64,000 nt of DNA from Niveibacterium terrae (GTDB lineage: Bacteria; Pseudomonadota; Gammaproteobacteria; Burkholderiales; Rhodocyclaceae): contig NZ_CP172404.1 of NCBI RefSeq assembly GCF_048213115.1, positions 620,001 through 684,000 on the forward strand, given 5' to 3'. This document shows, in pieces, positions 16,060-25,757 of this stretch. Position 1 is the first letter of the stretch; each line of letters starts with the position of its first letter. The notes under the pieces were generated by a model. It was not told the DNA's origin. It searched no databases and saw nothing but the letters and a program-made list of their open reading frames with translations. The translations under genes and the position numbers were made by a program.

Positions 16060-16859
16060 CCCGGGTTGCCGCACTGCAGATGGTGTCCGGGGTCGATGTC
16101 GCGGCCAATCTGGCCGTCGCGCGCACGCTGATCGCCGAGGCGGTGGCGGCGGGCGCCGCGCTGATTGCGCTGCCCGAGTATTTCGCGCTTTTGAGTCCGG
16201 ATCCGGCTGCGAAGCTCGCGCTCCGCGAAGCCTTTCCGGATCCGGGCGCCCGCCTTCAGGCTTTCCTGGCCGGCGAAGCCCGTCGCCACGGCGTCTGGAT
16301 CGTCGGCGGCACGATCCCGCTCGCGAGCGCTGCCCCGGATCGGGTTCGCAACAGCACGCTGGTCTTCGCGCCTGACGGGCGCTGCGCGGCCCGCTACGAC
16401 AAGCTGCACCTGTTCGGGTTTTCGTCCGGAGACGAGCATTACGACGAGGCGTGTACGATAGAGGCCGGAAGCGAAGTGGTCGCTTTCGATGGCCCCTGCG
16501 GCCGGATCGGGCTTGCGGTCTGCTATGACCTGCGCTTTCCCGAACTTTTCCGCGCGTTGGGCGACGTGAACCTGATCGTGCTGTCCGCCGCCTTCACCGA
16601 GACGACCGGCCGCGCCCACTGGGAAGTGCTGCTCAGGGCGAGGGCGATAGAGAATCAGTGCTATGTGCTGGCCTGCGCCCAGGGAGGCGAGCATCCCGGC
16701 GGACGGCGCACTTTTGGTCATTCGATGCTGATCGATCCCTGGGGACAGGTGCTGGCGCTCAAGGCCGCCGGTCCGGGGATCGTTATCGGTGGGATCGACC
16801 TTGAACGAATTGCTGCGGTGCGCGAGAGCCTTCCTGCGCTGCGCCACCGCCGACTGTGA
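16056..16859 (+). CDS. carbon-nitrogen hydrolase (nitrilase superfamily, Nit1-like)
   Basis: The 267-residue amidase has the Glu-Lys-Cys triad visible as LPEYFALL (Glu), YDKLHLF (Lys) and AVCYDLRFPELFR (Cys). This subgroup matches Nit1/YbeM-type enzymes thought to hydrolyse deaminated glutathione, a metabolite-repair reaction. The ATG overlaps the yhdP stop (ATGA), and tldD follows directly. The order yhdP-nitrilase-tldD recurs in betaproteobacteria. The exact substrate is not shown by sequence. Confidence 0.92.
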   Translation: MTRVAALQMVSGVDVAANLAVARTLIAEAVAAGAALIALPEYFALLSPDPAAKLALREAFPDPGARLQAFLAGEARRHGVWIVGGTIPLASAAPDRVRNSTLVFAPDGRCAARYDKLHLFGFSSGDEHYDEACTIEAGSEVVAFDGPCGRIGLAVCYDLRFPELFRALGDVNLIVLSAAFTETTGRAHWEVLLRARAIENQCYVLACAQGGEHPGGRRTFGHSMLIDPWGQVLALKAAGPGIVIGGIDLERIAAVRESLPALRHRRL

Positions 16860-16870
16860 ATCGGAGCTTT

Positions 16871-18316
16871 ATGTCGGACAACGAATCCGCGATGTTGATC
16901 GCCGAGCGCACGCTGCTCGTCCCCTACCTCCTCGACTCCGCTGCGCTCGAACGCGCTTTCGGTTCGCTCTTTGCGCACCATCTCGACTACGCGGATCTGT
17001 ATTTCCAGTACCAGCGCGCCGAAGGGTGGAGCCTCGAGGAGGGAATCGTCAAATCGGGCAGTTTCAGCATCGAGCAGGGGGTTGGGGTACGGGCGGTCAG
17101 TGGCGAGAAGACCGCTTTTGCATATTCGGACGACATCAGCGCCGCGGCGCTCGACGCGGCGGCGAAAGCGACCCGTTCGATCGCGGCCGCGGGCGGTAGC
17201 CAGAGCGTCGCGATCCGTCGCGCCGCGGCGCCGAATCCGCTCTATCCGCGCGCCGATCCGCTTGCTTCGCTGCCCGACATCGAAAAGGTCAGGCTGCTCG
17301 AACGGCTGGAGAAGATCGCGCGCAGCCTCGACACGCGGGTGATCGAAGTGATGGCTTCGGTCGCCGGATCCTGGGAGGTCGTGCTGGTCGCCCGTTCGGA
17401 CGGCCATATGGCGGCCGACGTCAGGCCTCTGACCCGGGTTTCGCTGTCGGTGATCATGGAAGAGAACGGCCGCCGCGAGCTGGGTTCGGCGGGCGGCGGC
17501 GGGCGTCACGACTATTCGGCCTTCACCGACGAGGTGTTGCGCGATTTCGCGTCTCGCGCGGTCCATCAGGCCCGCGTCAACCTCGCTGCGGAACCCGCTC
17601 CGGCCGGCGCGATGACCGTCGTGCTCGGCAATGGCTGGCCGGGTATCCTGCTCCATGAGGCGATCGGTCACGGCCTCGAAGGAGACTTCAACCGCAAGGG
17701 AAGTTCGGCCTTCGCCGGGCGGATCGGCGAGCGGGTTGCCGCCGCGGGTGTCACCGTCGTCGACGACGGGACTCTGCCGGGGCAGCGTGGTTCGCTGACG
17801 ATGGACGACGAAGGCAATCCGGGTCAGCGCACGGTACTGATCGAGGACGGCATCCTGACCGGCTACATGCAGGACATCACGAACGCGCGGCTGATGGGCG
17901 TCGCCCCGACCGGCAATGGCCGGCGCGAAAGCTATGCCCACCTGCCTTTGCCGCGGATGACCAACACGCTGATGCTCGCCGGAGAGCACGAGCCGGACGA
18001 GATCATCGCCTCGGTCAAGAACGGGCTCTACGCGGCCAACTTCGGCGGCGGTCAGGTCGACATCACGTCGGGCAAGTTCGTGTTCTCGGCCGCCGAAGCC
18101 TATCTGATCGAGAACGGCCGGATCACCCGCCCGGTCAAGGGGGCGACCTTGATCGGTAACGGCCCCGACGTGTTGACGCGTGTCGCGATGATCGGCAATG
18201 ACCTTGCGCTCGATCCGGGCGTCGGAACCTGCGGCAAGGAAGGGCAGAGCGTTCCGGTCGGAGTCGGCCAGCCGACTCTGCGGATAGACGGGCTGACCGT
18301 CGGCGGGACGGCCTGA
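16871..18316 (+). CDS. tldD: metalloprotease TldD
   Basis: The 481-residue TldD subunit carries the zinc motif in LLHEAIGHGLEGD (HExxxH). TldD works with TldE/PmbA, encoded here at 27568-28911, to trim unfolded or modified peptides (for example in microcin B17 maturation and CcdA breakdown in E. coli). The ATG at 16871 is preceded by GGAG 4 bases upstream. A GTG at 16856 overlapping the nitrilase stop is the alternative. The C-terminus shows the conserved GNGPDVLTRVAMIGNDLALDPG region. Confidence 0.96.
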   Translation: MSDNESAMLIAERTLLVPYLLDSAALERAFGSLFAHHLDYADLYFQYQRAEGWSLEEGIVKSGSFSIEQGVGVRAVSGEKTAFAYSDDISAAALDAAAKATRSIAAAGGSQSVAIRRAAAPNPLYPRADPLASLPDIEKVRLLERLEKIARSLDTRVIEVMASVAGSWEVVLVARSDGHMAADVRPLTRVSLSVIMEENGRRELGSAGGGGRHDYSAFTDEVLRDFASRAVHQARVNLAAEPAPAGAMTVVLGNGWPGILLHEAIGHGLEGDFNRKGSSAFAGRIGERVAAAGVTVVDDGTLPGQRGSLTMDDEGNPGQRTVLIEDGILTGYMQDITNARLMGVAPTGNGRRESYAHLPLPRMTNTLMLAGEHEPDEIIASVKNGLYAANFGGGQVDITSGKFVFSAAEAYLIENGRITRPVKGATLIGNGPDVLTRVAMIGNDLALDPGVGTCGKEGQSVPVGVGQPTLRIDGLTVGGTA

Positions 18317-18391
18317 CAGCGGGGGGGGGCTTGTGAAAAAACGGAATAAGGAAATGCAGGAATAGTTGTTCCAGGTTCTTAAGCCTGCCGC

Positions 18392-18397
18392 TATAAA
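18392..18397 (+). promoter_or_regulatory. possible -10 element upstream of sbp
   Basis: TATAAA in the AT-richer 112-base gap between tldD and the sulfate genes. The nearest -35-like hexamer (TTGTTC, 18366-18371) is 20 bases away, longer than ideal. A CysB-type activator could compensate, as is usual for sulfate genes, but I cannot define its site. Confidence 0.35.
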
Positions 18398-18428
18398 TGA
18401 GGCCTTAGCCGATCAGAGGTCCGCCCGC

Positions 18429-19442
18429 ATGAGCTCCCTTTCCCCCCGTTTATTCGTCGCCGCGCTGCTGGCCGTCTTCTCCTTCGCCCCGACCGCCCAG
18501 GCGGGTGGCGTGCTGCTCAACGCGTCCTACGATGTCGCCCGCGATTTCTACAAGGACTTCAATCCGAAGTTCGCCGCCGCCTGGAAAGCGAAGACCGGTG
18601 AGACTCTGGATCTGAGGCAGTCGCACGGCGGCTCGTCCAAGCAGGTCAGGGCGGTCGCCGACGGCCTCGAGGCGGATGTCGTGACGATGAATCAGGCCAC
18701 CGACATCCAGTTCCTTGCCGACAAGGGGCTGGTGGCGGCCGACTGGCAGAAGAGATTTCCGAACAGTGCCGCGCCTTTCTCGTCGACGATGGTCTTCATC
18801 GTCCGCAAGGGCAATCCGAAGCGCCTGCGCAACTGGCCGGATCTGGCCCGAAGCGGCATCCAGGTGATCCTGCCCCACCCGAAGAACACCGGCAACGGTC
18901 GCTACTCCTATCTTGCCGCCTACGGCTGGGCGCTGCGCCAGCCGGGCGCGACCGATGTCAGCGCGCGCGGCTATGTCTCGGCGCTGCTGCGCAACACGCC
19001 GCTCTTCGCGGCGGGCGGGCGAGACGCGACAACGACCTTCATCCAGCGCAAGATTGGAGACGTGCTGATCACCTTTGAATCGGAAGCCGAGTTGATCGCG
19101 CGTGAGTTCGGCCGCGGCGAGTTCGATGTCGTTTACCCGTCCGAATCGATCCAGGCGGATTTCCCGGTCGCGCTTGTTGAAAAAGTCGTCGACAAGCATG
19201 GCAGCCGCAAGCAGGCTACGGCCTATCTGCAGTACCTGTGGTCTCGCGAAGGCCAGCAGATCGCGGCACAGAACTACATCCGCCCCCGCGATCCGGCGGT
19301 GCTCAAGCAGTACGCGAGCCAGTTCCCGCCTATCCGGACCTTCACGGTCGAGCAGGTCTTCGGCGGCTGGAACAAGGCCTTCACGGCTCACTTCAAGGAT
19401 GGCGGCAGTTTCGACCAGATCTTTGCGCGACACGAACGATGA
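18429..19442 (+). CDS. sbp: sulfate ABC transporter substrate-binding protein
   Basis: The 337-residue periplasmic protein has a clear signal peptide (about residues 1-25, hydrophobic core LFVAALLAVFSFAP, cleavage after AQA). Sulfate-binding family motifs include LLNASYDVARDFY, the SHGGSSKQ loop and DVVTMNQATDI. It delivers sulfate (or thiosulfate) to CysTWA. I start at ATG 18429, placing the signal peptide at the N-terminus, though the frame extends 21 codons upstream. It is the first gene of the sbp-cysT-cysW-cysA operon and overlaps cysT by 4 bases. Confidence 0.95.
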   Translation: MSSLSPRLFVAALLAVFSFAPTAQAGGVLLNASYDVARDFYKDFNPKFAAAWKAKTGETLDLRQSHGGSSKQVRAVADGLEADVVTMNQATDIQFLADKGLVAADWQKRFPNSAAPFSSTMVFIVRKGNPKRLRNWPDLARSGIQVILPHPKNTGNGRYSYLAAYGWALRQPGATDVSARGYVSALLRNTPLFAAGGRDATTTFIQRKIGDVLITFESEAELIAREFGRGEFDVVYPSESIQADFPVALVEKVVDKHGSRKQATAYLQYLWSREGQQIAAQNYIRPRDPAVLKQYASQFPPIRTFTVEQVFGGWNKAFTAHFKDGGSFDQIFARHER

Positions 19443-20302
19443 GCAAAAGCGCGATTCTTCCCGGTTTCAAACTCTCGCTGGGCTATTCACTGTGCTACCT
19501 GTCCCTGCTGGTGCTGATCCCGCTCGGCGCGCTCGTCGCGCGCAGCGCCCAGCTCGGACCGGCTGAGTTCTGGGCGATCGCGATCAGCGATCGGGCACTG
19601 GCTTCCTACCGGGTCAGCTTCGGCGCTGCGCTGCTGGCGGCGCTGATCAACGCCCTCTTCGGTCTGATCGTCGCCTGGGTTCTGGTGCGCCATCCGTTTC
19701 CGGGGCGGCGCTTCATCGACGCGCTGGTCGATCTGCCCTTCGCGCTGCCGACTGCGGTGGCCGGGATCACGCTGACTTCGCTCTATGCGAGCACGGGCTG
19801 GCTGGGGGCGCCGCTCGCCGCGCTGGGCATCAAGGTCGCCTTCACGCCACTAGGCATCGTCGCGGCCTTGATCTTCATCGGCCTGCCTTTTGTCGTGCGC
19901 ACGGTCCAGCCGGTCATTGCGGATCTGGAGCCCGAGGTTGAGGAAGCCGCCGCGACGCTGGGCGCTTCCCGTCGCCAGATCTGGCTCAGGATCATCCTGC
20001 CCCACCTGTCGCCGGCCTGGCTGACCGGCTTCGCGCTGGCCTTCGCGCGTTCGGTCGGCGAGTACGGCTCGGTGATCTTCATCGCCGGCAACATGCCCTT
20101 CGTCTCCGAGATCACGCCGCTCTTGATCATCTCCAAGCTCGAACAATACGACCTCGTCGGCGCGACCGTGCTGGCGGTCGTGATGCTGGTGATCTCCTTC
20201 GTGCTGCTCCTCTCGATCAACGTGCTGCAGTGGTGGGCCGCGACACGGGAGAGCCGCCTCGCGGCACCCGTCGAGCTTGCCGCGCGGGGGGCCGTGGCAT
20301 GA
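19439..20302 (+). CDS. cysT: sulfate ABC transporter permease CysT
   Basis: The 287-residue inner-membrane permease has about six hydrophobic helices and the EAA loop EVEEAAATLGASRRQIWLRI that docks on CysA. It forms the channel with CysW. Its ATG overlaps the sbp stop (ATGA), and its own stop overlaps the cysW start, so translation is probably coupled along the operon. Confidence 0.95.
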   Translation: MSKSAILPGFKLSLGYSLCYLSLLVLIPLGALVARSAQLGPAEFWAIAISDRALASYRVSFGAALLAALINALFGLIVAWVLVRHPFPGRRFIDALVDLPFALPTAVAGITLTSLYASTGWLGAPLAALGIKVAFTPLGIVAALIFIGLPFVVRTVQPVIADLEPEVEEAAATLGASRRQIWLRIILPHLSPAWLTGFALAFARSVGEYGSVIFIAGNMPFVSEITPLLIISKLEQYDLVGATVLAVVMLVISFVLLLSINVLQWWAATRESRLAAPVELAARGAVA

Positions 20303-21171
20303 GTTCGACCCGTCTCGCGATCGATGAATCGCGCCCCGTCCGCATCCTGCTGCGGGTGCTTGCGCTCGCTTTTCTCGGCGTCTTCCTGCTCCTGCCGCTG
20401 GTCGCGGTCTTCACCGAAGCGCTGCGCGCGGGCCTCGGGCCTTACTTCGAAGCGCTGTCCGATCCCGAGACCCGATCGGCGATCTGGCTGACCCTGGGCG
20501 TCGCTGCCGCGGTCCTGCCTTTCAACATCGCCTTTGGCATCGCCGCAGCTTGGGCCGTCGCCCGCTTCGACTTCCGGGGCAAGAGCCTGCTGACGACCTT
20601 GATCGACCTGCCTTTCGCGGTGAGCCCGGTCGTCGCCGGTCTGCTCTTCATCCTGATCTTCGGTGCCCAGGGCTGGTTTGGCCCCTGGCTTGCTGCGCAC
20701 GACATCAAGATCATCTTCGCGGTGCCGGGGATGATCATCGCGACGCTGTTCATCTCGGTGCCCTATGTCGCCCGCGAGCTGATCCCGCTGATGCAGGCCC
20801 AGGGCGCCGACGAGGAGGAGGCAGCGCTGTCGCTGGGCGCCTCCGGCTGGCAGATGTTCCGCCGCGTCACGCTGCCCAACATCAAGTGGGGGCTGCTCTA
20901 CGGAGTGATTCTCGCGAATGCCCGCGCGATGGGCGAATTCGGCGCGGTCAGCGTCGTCTCCGGCCACATCCGCGGCGAGACCAACACGCTGCCGCTGCAC
21001 GTCGAGATCCTCTACAACGAGTACAACTCGGTCGGAGCCTTTGCCGCGGCGTCCATCCTGGCCTTGCTGGCCATCGTGACCCTGGTGGCGAAGACGGTCG
21101 TCGAATGGCGGATGAGGCGGGAAGCCGAGACGCTGGCCGCCATCCTCCCCGCTGAGAAAATCCAAGCCTGA
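20299..21171 (+). CDS. cysW: sulfate ABC transporter permease CysW
   Basis: The 290-residue partner permease of CysT has about six membrane helices and the EAA loop DEEEAALSLGASGWQMFRRV. The conserved C-terminal part includes GEFGAVSVVSGHIRG. It begins at ATG 20299 in a 4-base overlap with cysT and is followed after 8 bases by cysA. Confidence 0.95.
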   Translation: MSSTRLAIDESRPVRILLRVLALAFLGVFLLLPLVAVFTEALRAGLGPYFEALSDPETRSAIWLTLGVAAAVLPFNIAFGIAAAWAVARFDFRGKSLLTTLIDLPFAVSPVVAGLLFILIFGAQGWFGPWLAAHDIKIIFAVPGMIIATLFISVPYVARELIPLMQAQGADEEEAALSLGASGWQMFRRVTLPNIKWGLLYGVILANARAMGEFGAVSVVSGHIRGETNTLPLHVEILYNEYNSVGAFAAASILALLAIVTLVAKTVVEWRMRREAETLAAILPAEKIQA

Positions 21172-21179
21172 GCCCTTCC

Positions 21180-22244
21180 ATGAGCATTGAAATCCGCAAT
21201 ATCTCCAAGCGTTTCGGCAACTTCGTCGCACTCGACAAGCTCTCGCTGGACATCCCCGATGGTGAGCTGGTCGCACTGCTGGGGCCTTCAGGCTGTGGCA
21301 AGACGACTCTGCTGCGCATCATTGCCGGCATGGAACTCGCCGACAGCGGCGAGATCCTCTTCGCCGGCGAGGAAGCGAGCCATCTCGCCGCGCGCGAGCG
21401 CCAGGTCGGCTTCGTGTTCCAGCACTACGCGCTGTTCCGTCACATGTCGGTGTTCGAGAACGTCGCCTTCGGCCTGCGCGTCAAGCCGCGCGGCGAGCGG
21501 CCGCCCGAGGTCGAGATTCGCGCGCGGGTCACCGAACTGCTCAAGCTCGTCCAGCTCGACTGGCTCGCCGACCGCTATCCGTCCCAGCTCTCGGGGGGGC
21601 AGCGCCAGCGCATCGCTCTGGCACGGGCGCTCGCGGTCGAACCGAAAGTGTTACTGCTCGACGAGCCTTTCGGCGCGCTCGACACCCAGGTCCGCAAGGA
21701 GCTGCGAACCTGGCTGCGCCGCCTGCACGACGAAATGCATATCTCCAGCGTCTTCGTGACCCACGACCAGGAGGAGGCGCTCGAGGTGGCCGACCGGGTC
21801 GTCGTGATGAACCAGGGACATATCGAGCAGGTCGGCTCTCCGGACGAAGTCTATTCAAACCCGGCGACTTCCTTCGTCTATCGCTTCCTCGGCAAGGTCA
21901 ATGTTTTCCACAGCCGGCTCCACGGTCCCTGGGCCGAAGTCGAACGCGAAGACGGCGAGGAACATTCGACGGCCTTCGTCCGCCCGCACGACATCGAGAT
22001 CCTCCGCGAGGCCGTTGGCGCAGCGCTGCCGGCGATGGTTCTGCACGTCCAGGCGATCGGCCCGGTGGTCAGGGTCGAGCTCTCGCACCAAGGGGAGATC
22101 ATCGAAGTCGAGCTCTCGCGCGAACGTCACCAGCATCTGGCACTGGCGGCCGGAGAGCAGGTCTGGCTGCTTCCCCGCCAGGTCACCGTGTTCAATGGTG
22201 CCGACTCCGAGCCCCGGCGCTGGACGCCCGACTGGGTGATCTGA
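21180..22244 (+). CDS. cysA: sulfate ABC transporter ATP-binding protein CysA
   Basis: The 354-residue ATPase has Walker A GPSGCGKTT, Q-loop FVFQHYALF, signature LSGGQRQRIALARAL, Walker B VLLLDEPFGALD and switch His in VTHDQEEAL. A C-terminal TOBE-like region (from ~240; VRPHDIEI) completes it. It powers sulfate uptake with CysT, CysW and Sbp. It is the last gene of the operon. Confidence 0.96.
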   Translation: MSIEIRNISKRFGNFVALDKLSLDIPDGELVALLGPSGCGKTTLLRIIAGMELADSGEILFAGEEASHLAARERQVGFVFQHYALFRHMSVFENVAFGLRVKPRGERPPEVEIRARVTELLKLVQLDWLADRYPSQLSGGQRQRIALARALAVEPKVLLLDEPFGALDTQVRKELRTWLRRLHDEMHISSVFVTHDQEEALEVADRVVVMNQGHIEQVGSPDEVYSNPATSFVYRFLGKVNVFHSRLHGPWAEVEREDGEEHSTAFVRPHDIEILREAVGAALPAMVLHVQAIGPVVRVELSHQGEIIEVELSRERHQHLALAAGEQVWLLPRQVTVFNGADSEPRRWTPDWVI

Positions 22245-22543
22245 GGCGGGTTCGCTTCGATCCCCGCTTTGTCACGGGGCGCGAACGCGGGCCATCGGGT
22301 ATATTCTCTGCCGCTCGACGCCATCCTCGCTGCGCGCCCGCTCAGGCCTTGCGAAAGCCTTGAGCCGCCGGAGGTCTCCAGGCTTCTGGTCCTCGGTTCC
22401 GCGCCTCTTTGTCCCCTCGGCCGAAGGCGGCTTTTGGAACGAGCGGAGGAGGGTGGGCGATCTTGCGCTATAATCGTGCGCGTTATCGGTGCGTGTCAGA
22501 GAAAAATTGCGCACCGAGCTCCCCCGAACTGAAAGCCGAAACC
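22245..22543 (+). other. gene-free region upstream of aroG
   Basis: A 299-base gap between cysA and aroG. It contains a perfect TATAAT (22469-22474) 70 bases before the aroG ATG; I see no good -35 at normal spacing. No terminator for the cysA operon with a T tract was found. The frame open through part of this region lacks a sensible start and is not called. Confidence 0.5.
22469..22474 (+). promoter_or_regulatory. consensus -10 box of the probable aroG promoter
   Basis: TATAAT in a GC-rich context, 70 bases before aroG. The best TTG-type -35 (TTGGAA, 22434-22439) is 29 bases away, too far, so the promoter may be activator dependent. Confidence 0.45.
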
Positions 22544-23623
22544 ATGAACGCTTCAACCCGCCTGCACATTGACGACGTCCGGATCCGCGAAATCAAGGAG
22601 CTGATGCCTCCTTCGCATCTGCTCAGGGAGTTTCCGGCGACACCTCAGGCTGCGCAGACGGCTTTCGATGCGCGCCATGGCATTCACCGGCTTTTGCATG
22701 GTCAGGACGACCGACTGCTGGTCGTGATCGGCCCTTGCTCGATCCACGACGTCGAGGCTGCAAAGGATTACGCGCGCAAGCTCAAGGCCGAATCCAGCCG
22801 CCTCGCCGCCGACCTGCTGGTCGTGATGCGGGTCTATTTCGAGAAGCCGCGCACGACGGTGGGCTGGAAAGGCTTGATCAACGACCCCAATCTCGACGGC
22901 AGCTTCAAGATCAATGAAGGTCTGAGGATCGCTCGCGAGCTGCTCTGGGATATCAACGAGCTGGGCATGCCTTGCGCGACCGAGTTCCTCGACATGATCA
23001 CGCCGCAGTACATCGCCGATCTGGTTTCCTGGGGGGCGATCGGTGCGCGGACGACCGAATCCCAGGTCCACCGTGAACTCGCGTCCGGTCTGTCCTGTCC
23101 GGTCGGCTTCAAGAACGGCACCGACGGCAACGTCAGGATCGCGATCGATGCGATCAAGGCCGCCGCCGCTCCCCACCATTTCCTGTCGGTGACCAAGGCC
23201 GGGCATTCGGCGATCGTCTCGACCAGCGGCAATGAGGACTGCCACGCGATCCTGCGCGGCGGCAAAACTCCGAACTACGATGCCGCCAGCGTCGATGCGG
23301 CCTGCGCCGAGCTCTCCTCGGCCGGACTTGCCGCGCGCGTGATGGTCGACTTCTCGCATGCGAACAGCAGCAAGAAGTACGAGCGCCAGATCGTCGTTGC
23401 CCAGGACGTCGCCTCCCAGCTCGAAGCAGGGGATGAGCGGATTTTCGGCGTGATGGTCGAATCGAACCTGGCCGCAGGGCGTCAGGACCTGCATCCGGGC
23501 AAGGCGCTCGAATACGGCAAGAGCATCACCGATGCCTGCATTGGCTGGGACGACACGGTCGGCGTGCTCGAAACCTTGGCTTCGGCGGTGCGTGCGCGCC
23601 GCGTCGCGCGTTCGGCCGAATAG
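22544..23623 (+). CDS. aroG: 3-deoxy-7-phosphoheptulonate (DAHP) synthase, class I
   Basis: The 359-residue first enzyme of the shikimate pathway condenses phosphoenolpyruvate and erythrose 4-phosphate. Very close AroG-type motifs are present: VVIGPCSIHD, VMRVYFEKPRTTVGWKGLIND, GARTTESQVHRELASGLSCPVGFKNGTDG and the metal-binding C, H, E and D regions. The N-terminal VRIREIKELMPP segment is the usual feedback-inhibitor region. The start at ATG 22544 fits family length. Which aromatic amino acid inhibits it cannot be read with certainty. Confidence 0.95.
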   Translation: MNASTRLHIDDVRIREIKELMPPSHLLREFPATPQAAQTAFDARHGIHRLLHGQDDRLLVVIGPCSIHDVEAAKDYARKLKAESSRLAADLLVVMRVYFEKPRTTVGWKGLINDPNLDGSFKINEGLRIARELLWDINELGMPCATEFLDMITPQYIADLVSWGAIGARTTESQVHRELASGLSCPVGFKNGTDGNVRIAIDAIKAAAAPHHFLSVTKAGHSAIVSTSGNEDCHAILRGGKTPNYDAASVDAACAELSSAGLAARVMVDFSHANSSKKYERQIVVAQDVASQLEAGDERIFGVMVESNLAAGRQDLHPGKALEYGKSITDACIGWDDTVGVLETLASAVRARRVARSAE

Positions 23624-23643
23624 GACTCGGGCGCGCGAGCGCC

Positions 23644-24099
23644 TCAATCGAGCTCCGACGCGCCGATCACGGCGCGCAGCTGCGTCTCGGCTTCGCCCGC
23701 CCGTATCCGTCGGCTGAACCACCACAGGCAGCCTTTTCGGATGCTCTGCGGCGCGCCAGCGCCGAGCAGCAGCGAAGCGGCTTCGCCCAGGGTCGGCTGA
23801 TGGCCGACCAGCAGCACGGCGCCGTCCGCTTCTGGCCAGCCCGCCGCGACGAGCAGGTCGGCGGCTCCGGCCGAAGGGCCGATCGCCTCGCAGAGCGTGA
23901 CGTCGTCGCGAAAGGCCAGTGCGGTCTGCCGCGTCCGCATCGTCGGGCTGACCAGGATCTGCAGATCGTTCGGGGCATGGCGGCGCAGCCAGCGCCCCAT
24001 CTTCTCCGCCTGGCGCAGGCCTTTCGCGCTCAACTGGCGAAGCTCGTCAGGCGGTCCGTACTCGGCATCCGCGTGCCGCCACAGCAGAAGCTCCATCCC
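23644..24099 (-). CDS. sixA: SixA-like phosphohistidine phosphatase (histidine phosphatase family)
   Basis: A compact 151-residue phosphatase with the catalytic start LLLWRHADAEYG (RHG-type motif with Ala instead of Gly), SPTMRTRQTA, and the second histidine in LLVGHQPTLGE. SixA acts on histidine-phosphorylated phosphotransfer proteins. The ATG at 24099 is 27 bases after the CYTH-CHAD gene, and the pair probably form an operon. A long upstream extension of the frame runs antisense/out of frame through that gene and is rejected. Confidence 0.85.
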   Translation of the reverse strand, partial: GMELLLWRHADAEYGPPDELRQLSAKGLRQAEKMGRWLRRHAPNDLQILVSPTMRTRQTALAFRDDVTLCEAIGPSAGAADLLVAAGWPEADGAVLLVGHQPTLGEAASLLLGAGAPQSIRKGCLWWFSRRIRAGEAETQLRAVIGASELD

Positions 24100-24125
24100 C
24101 GGTTCCCTGGCCAGTTTGCGCACCT

Positions 24126-25625
24126 TCAATCCTTCTTCTTCCAGGGCGGGCGCCGTTCCAGCAGCTCGCAGGCTTTCTCGGGGAGCTGCTGGCGCAGGCG
24201 GGCGATTCGTGGCGCATGCCAGCCGCTCGCGAAAGCTCGGGCGGCGGCGAGGCCAGGGTCGCTGCCGGCCAGCTCGGCCAGCAGCTGGTTGCCGACCGCG
24301 GCGTCGTTGAGCGCGCCGAGATCTTCCTGGAGCGTGGCCAGAGTCTGCGCGTAGCGCCGCACATCGTCCTCCGGCCACAGCGGGGCGAAGAAGTCGAGGC
24401 CATAACGCAGACGCTTGAACAGGATGCGCAGGCGGTGAAGCTCATCGGCGCTGCCCTGTGCCGCTTCACGGGCCGCGCGGTTGGCCAGCCGGCGCGTGCG
24501 GCGAAGCCGGTCGCGGGCGAGTTCGGGCAAGGCAAGATCGGAGCTGCCCTGCAGTCCGTGGATGGCCGCGGCCAGCTCAAGCTGGGCGCGGCCCTGGCTC
24601 ACCAGCAGAGCGCCGTCGGCGAGCGGCGCGCGCGCGGCCTGGCGGCGCGCTTCAAGCAGTGCGACGAGGCGTTGGAGATCCTCGCCGATCGGTCCGGCGG
24701 TGCAGATCGGTTCGAGCAGCGTGTGGAACACGACGTCGGCGTCGCGGGCGCCGCCCAGCGAATTGGCCAGATCGCGCAGCGCGGGCCGCCACCGTGCGCA
24801 GAATTCGGGAGGAAGGGCCGGCGCGAACAGGCTCACCGCCGAGCGCAGCCGGCGCAGCGCGACGCGCGCCTGGTGGACGAATTCAGGTTCGGCAGCGCTT
24901 TCCAGCGAGGCCGTGTTGGCCTGCCAGGCTCGGAGCTGTTCGAAGGCGATGGCGCGGAAAGCCGCGATCGCGTCAGTCTCCGGCGTCAGGGCGACGGCGC
25001 GCGCGCGTTCGGGCTTGGCCGGCATCGGGCTGAACAGCGCATAGCCGCGCTGGGCCTTGCTGATGTCTTCGGGGATCAGCGGCAGCTCTTTCGCGAACTC
25101 CAGTGCCAGCGCATAGAGATCCGAGGCCTCGCCGCTGACCAGCTCGAGCTCGAGTTCGCTGATCGGAGCCTGGCGACCCTGGGATTCGATCAGTCCGTGA
25201 TCGATCATCGCCAGGACTTCGACTCCGGGGCGGGGGTGGAGAACCCGGGTTTCGCGTTCGAAGTTGGTCGTGAATACCGGGGCGAGGCGGGGGCGCATCG
25301 CTTCGAGCTGATCCTGAACCGCTCGGTCGCTGACCGGTGTGAAATTGAAACGCCCGTCGTAGGGCTGTTCCCACTCGGGGCGGGAGGCGAGCCCGCCCAC
25401 CGACGGGGCTGCGCATTTGACGGTCTGCAGCCAGCGCTGGCCGATCTTTCTGAGCCTCAGCGCAATCTTCGCGCGGCGCAGCTCCAGGGCCGGGGTGTCG
25501 AAATAGGTGTTGATCAGGTTTGCCGTCTCTTCCGCGCGTGGCGCGGTGGCAATCAGCGGATGAGCGCGCAGGGCCGGCAGCGCATCGGGGCTGAGGGCGA
25601 GTTTGAGTTCGATTTCCTGGCTCAC
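24126..25625 (-). CDS. CYTH-CHAD domain protein, probable inorganic triphosphatase
   Basis: The 499-residue product starts at GTG 25625, so that the CYTH signature EIELKL (ExExK) sits at the N-terminus. The CYTH domain (about 1-200) is the tunnel fold that hydrolyses triphosphate, as in E. coli YgiF. The CHAD domain (about 220-495) has the conserved histidine/arginine helices VHQARVALRRLRSAV and HRLRILFKRLRYGLDFF that bind polyphosphate. It is coupled to the downstream sixA-like gene. The start lacks a strong ribosome-binding site. Confidence 0.9.
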   Translation of the reverse strand: MSQEIELKLALSPDALPALRAHPLIATAPRAEETANLINTYFDTPALELRRAKIALRLRKIGQRWLQTVKCAAPSVGGLASRPEWEQPYDGRFNFTPVSDRAVQDQLEAMRPRLAPVFTTNFERETRVLHPRPGVEVLAMIDHGLIESQGRQAPISELELELVSGEASDLYALALEFAKELPLIPEDISKAQRGYALFSPMPAKPERARAVALTPETDAIAAFRAIAFEQLRAWQANTASLESAAEPEFVHQARVALRRLRSAVSLFAPALPPEFCARWRPALRDLANSLGGARDADVVFHTLLEPICTAGPIGEDLQRLVALLEARRQAARAPLADGALLVSQGRAQLELAAAIHGLQGSSDLALPELARDRLRRTRRLANRAAREAAQGSADELHRLRILFKRLRYGLDFFAPLWPEDDVRRYAQTLATLQEDLGALNDAAVGNQLLAELAGSDPGLAAARAFASGWHAPRIARLRQQLPEKACELLERRPPWKKKD

Positions 25626-25757
25626 GGGAAGAAGTCCGTCTGGTGATCGGTCGCGGGAAGTCGCATCGGGAGACGAGGCCGCGCATCTGACCAGGCTTAC
25701 CGACGGTTGCAAAAAAGCTGTCGCTGCCCGGGCCGGCCTCGCGGGTATCATACCCGG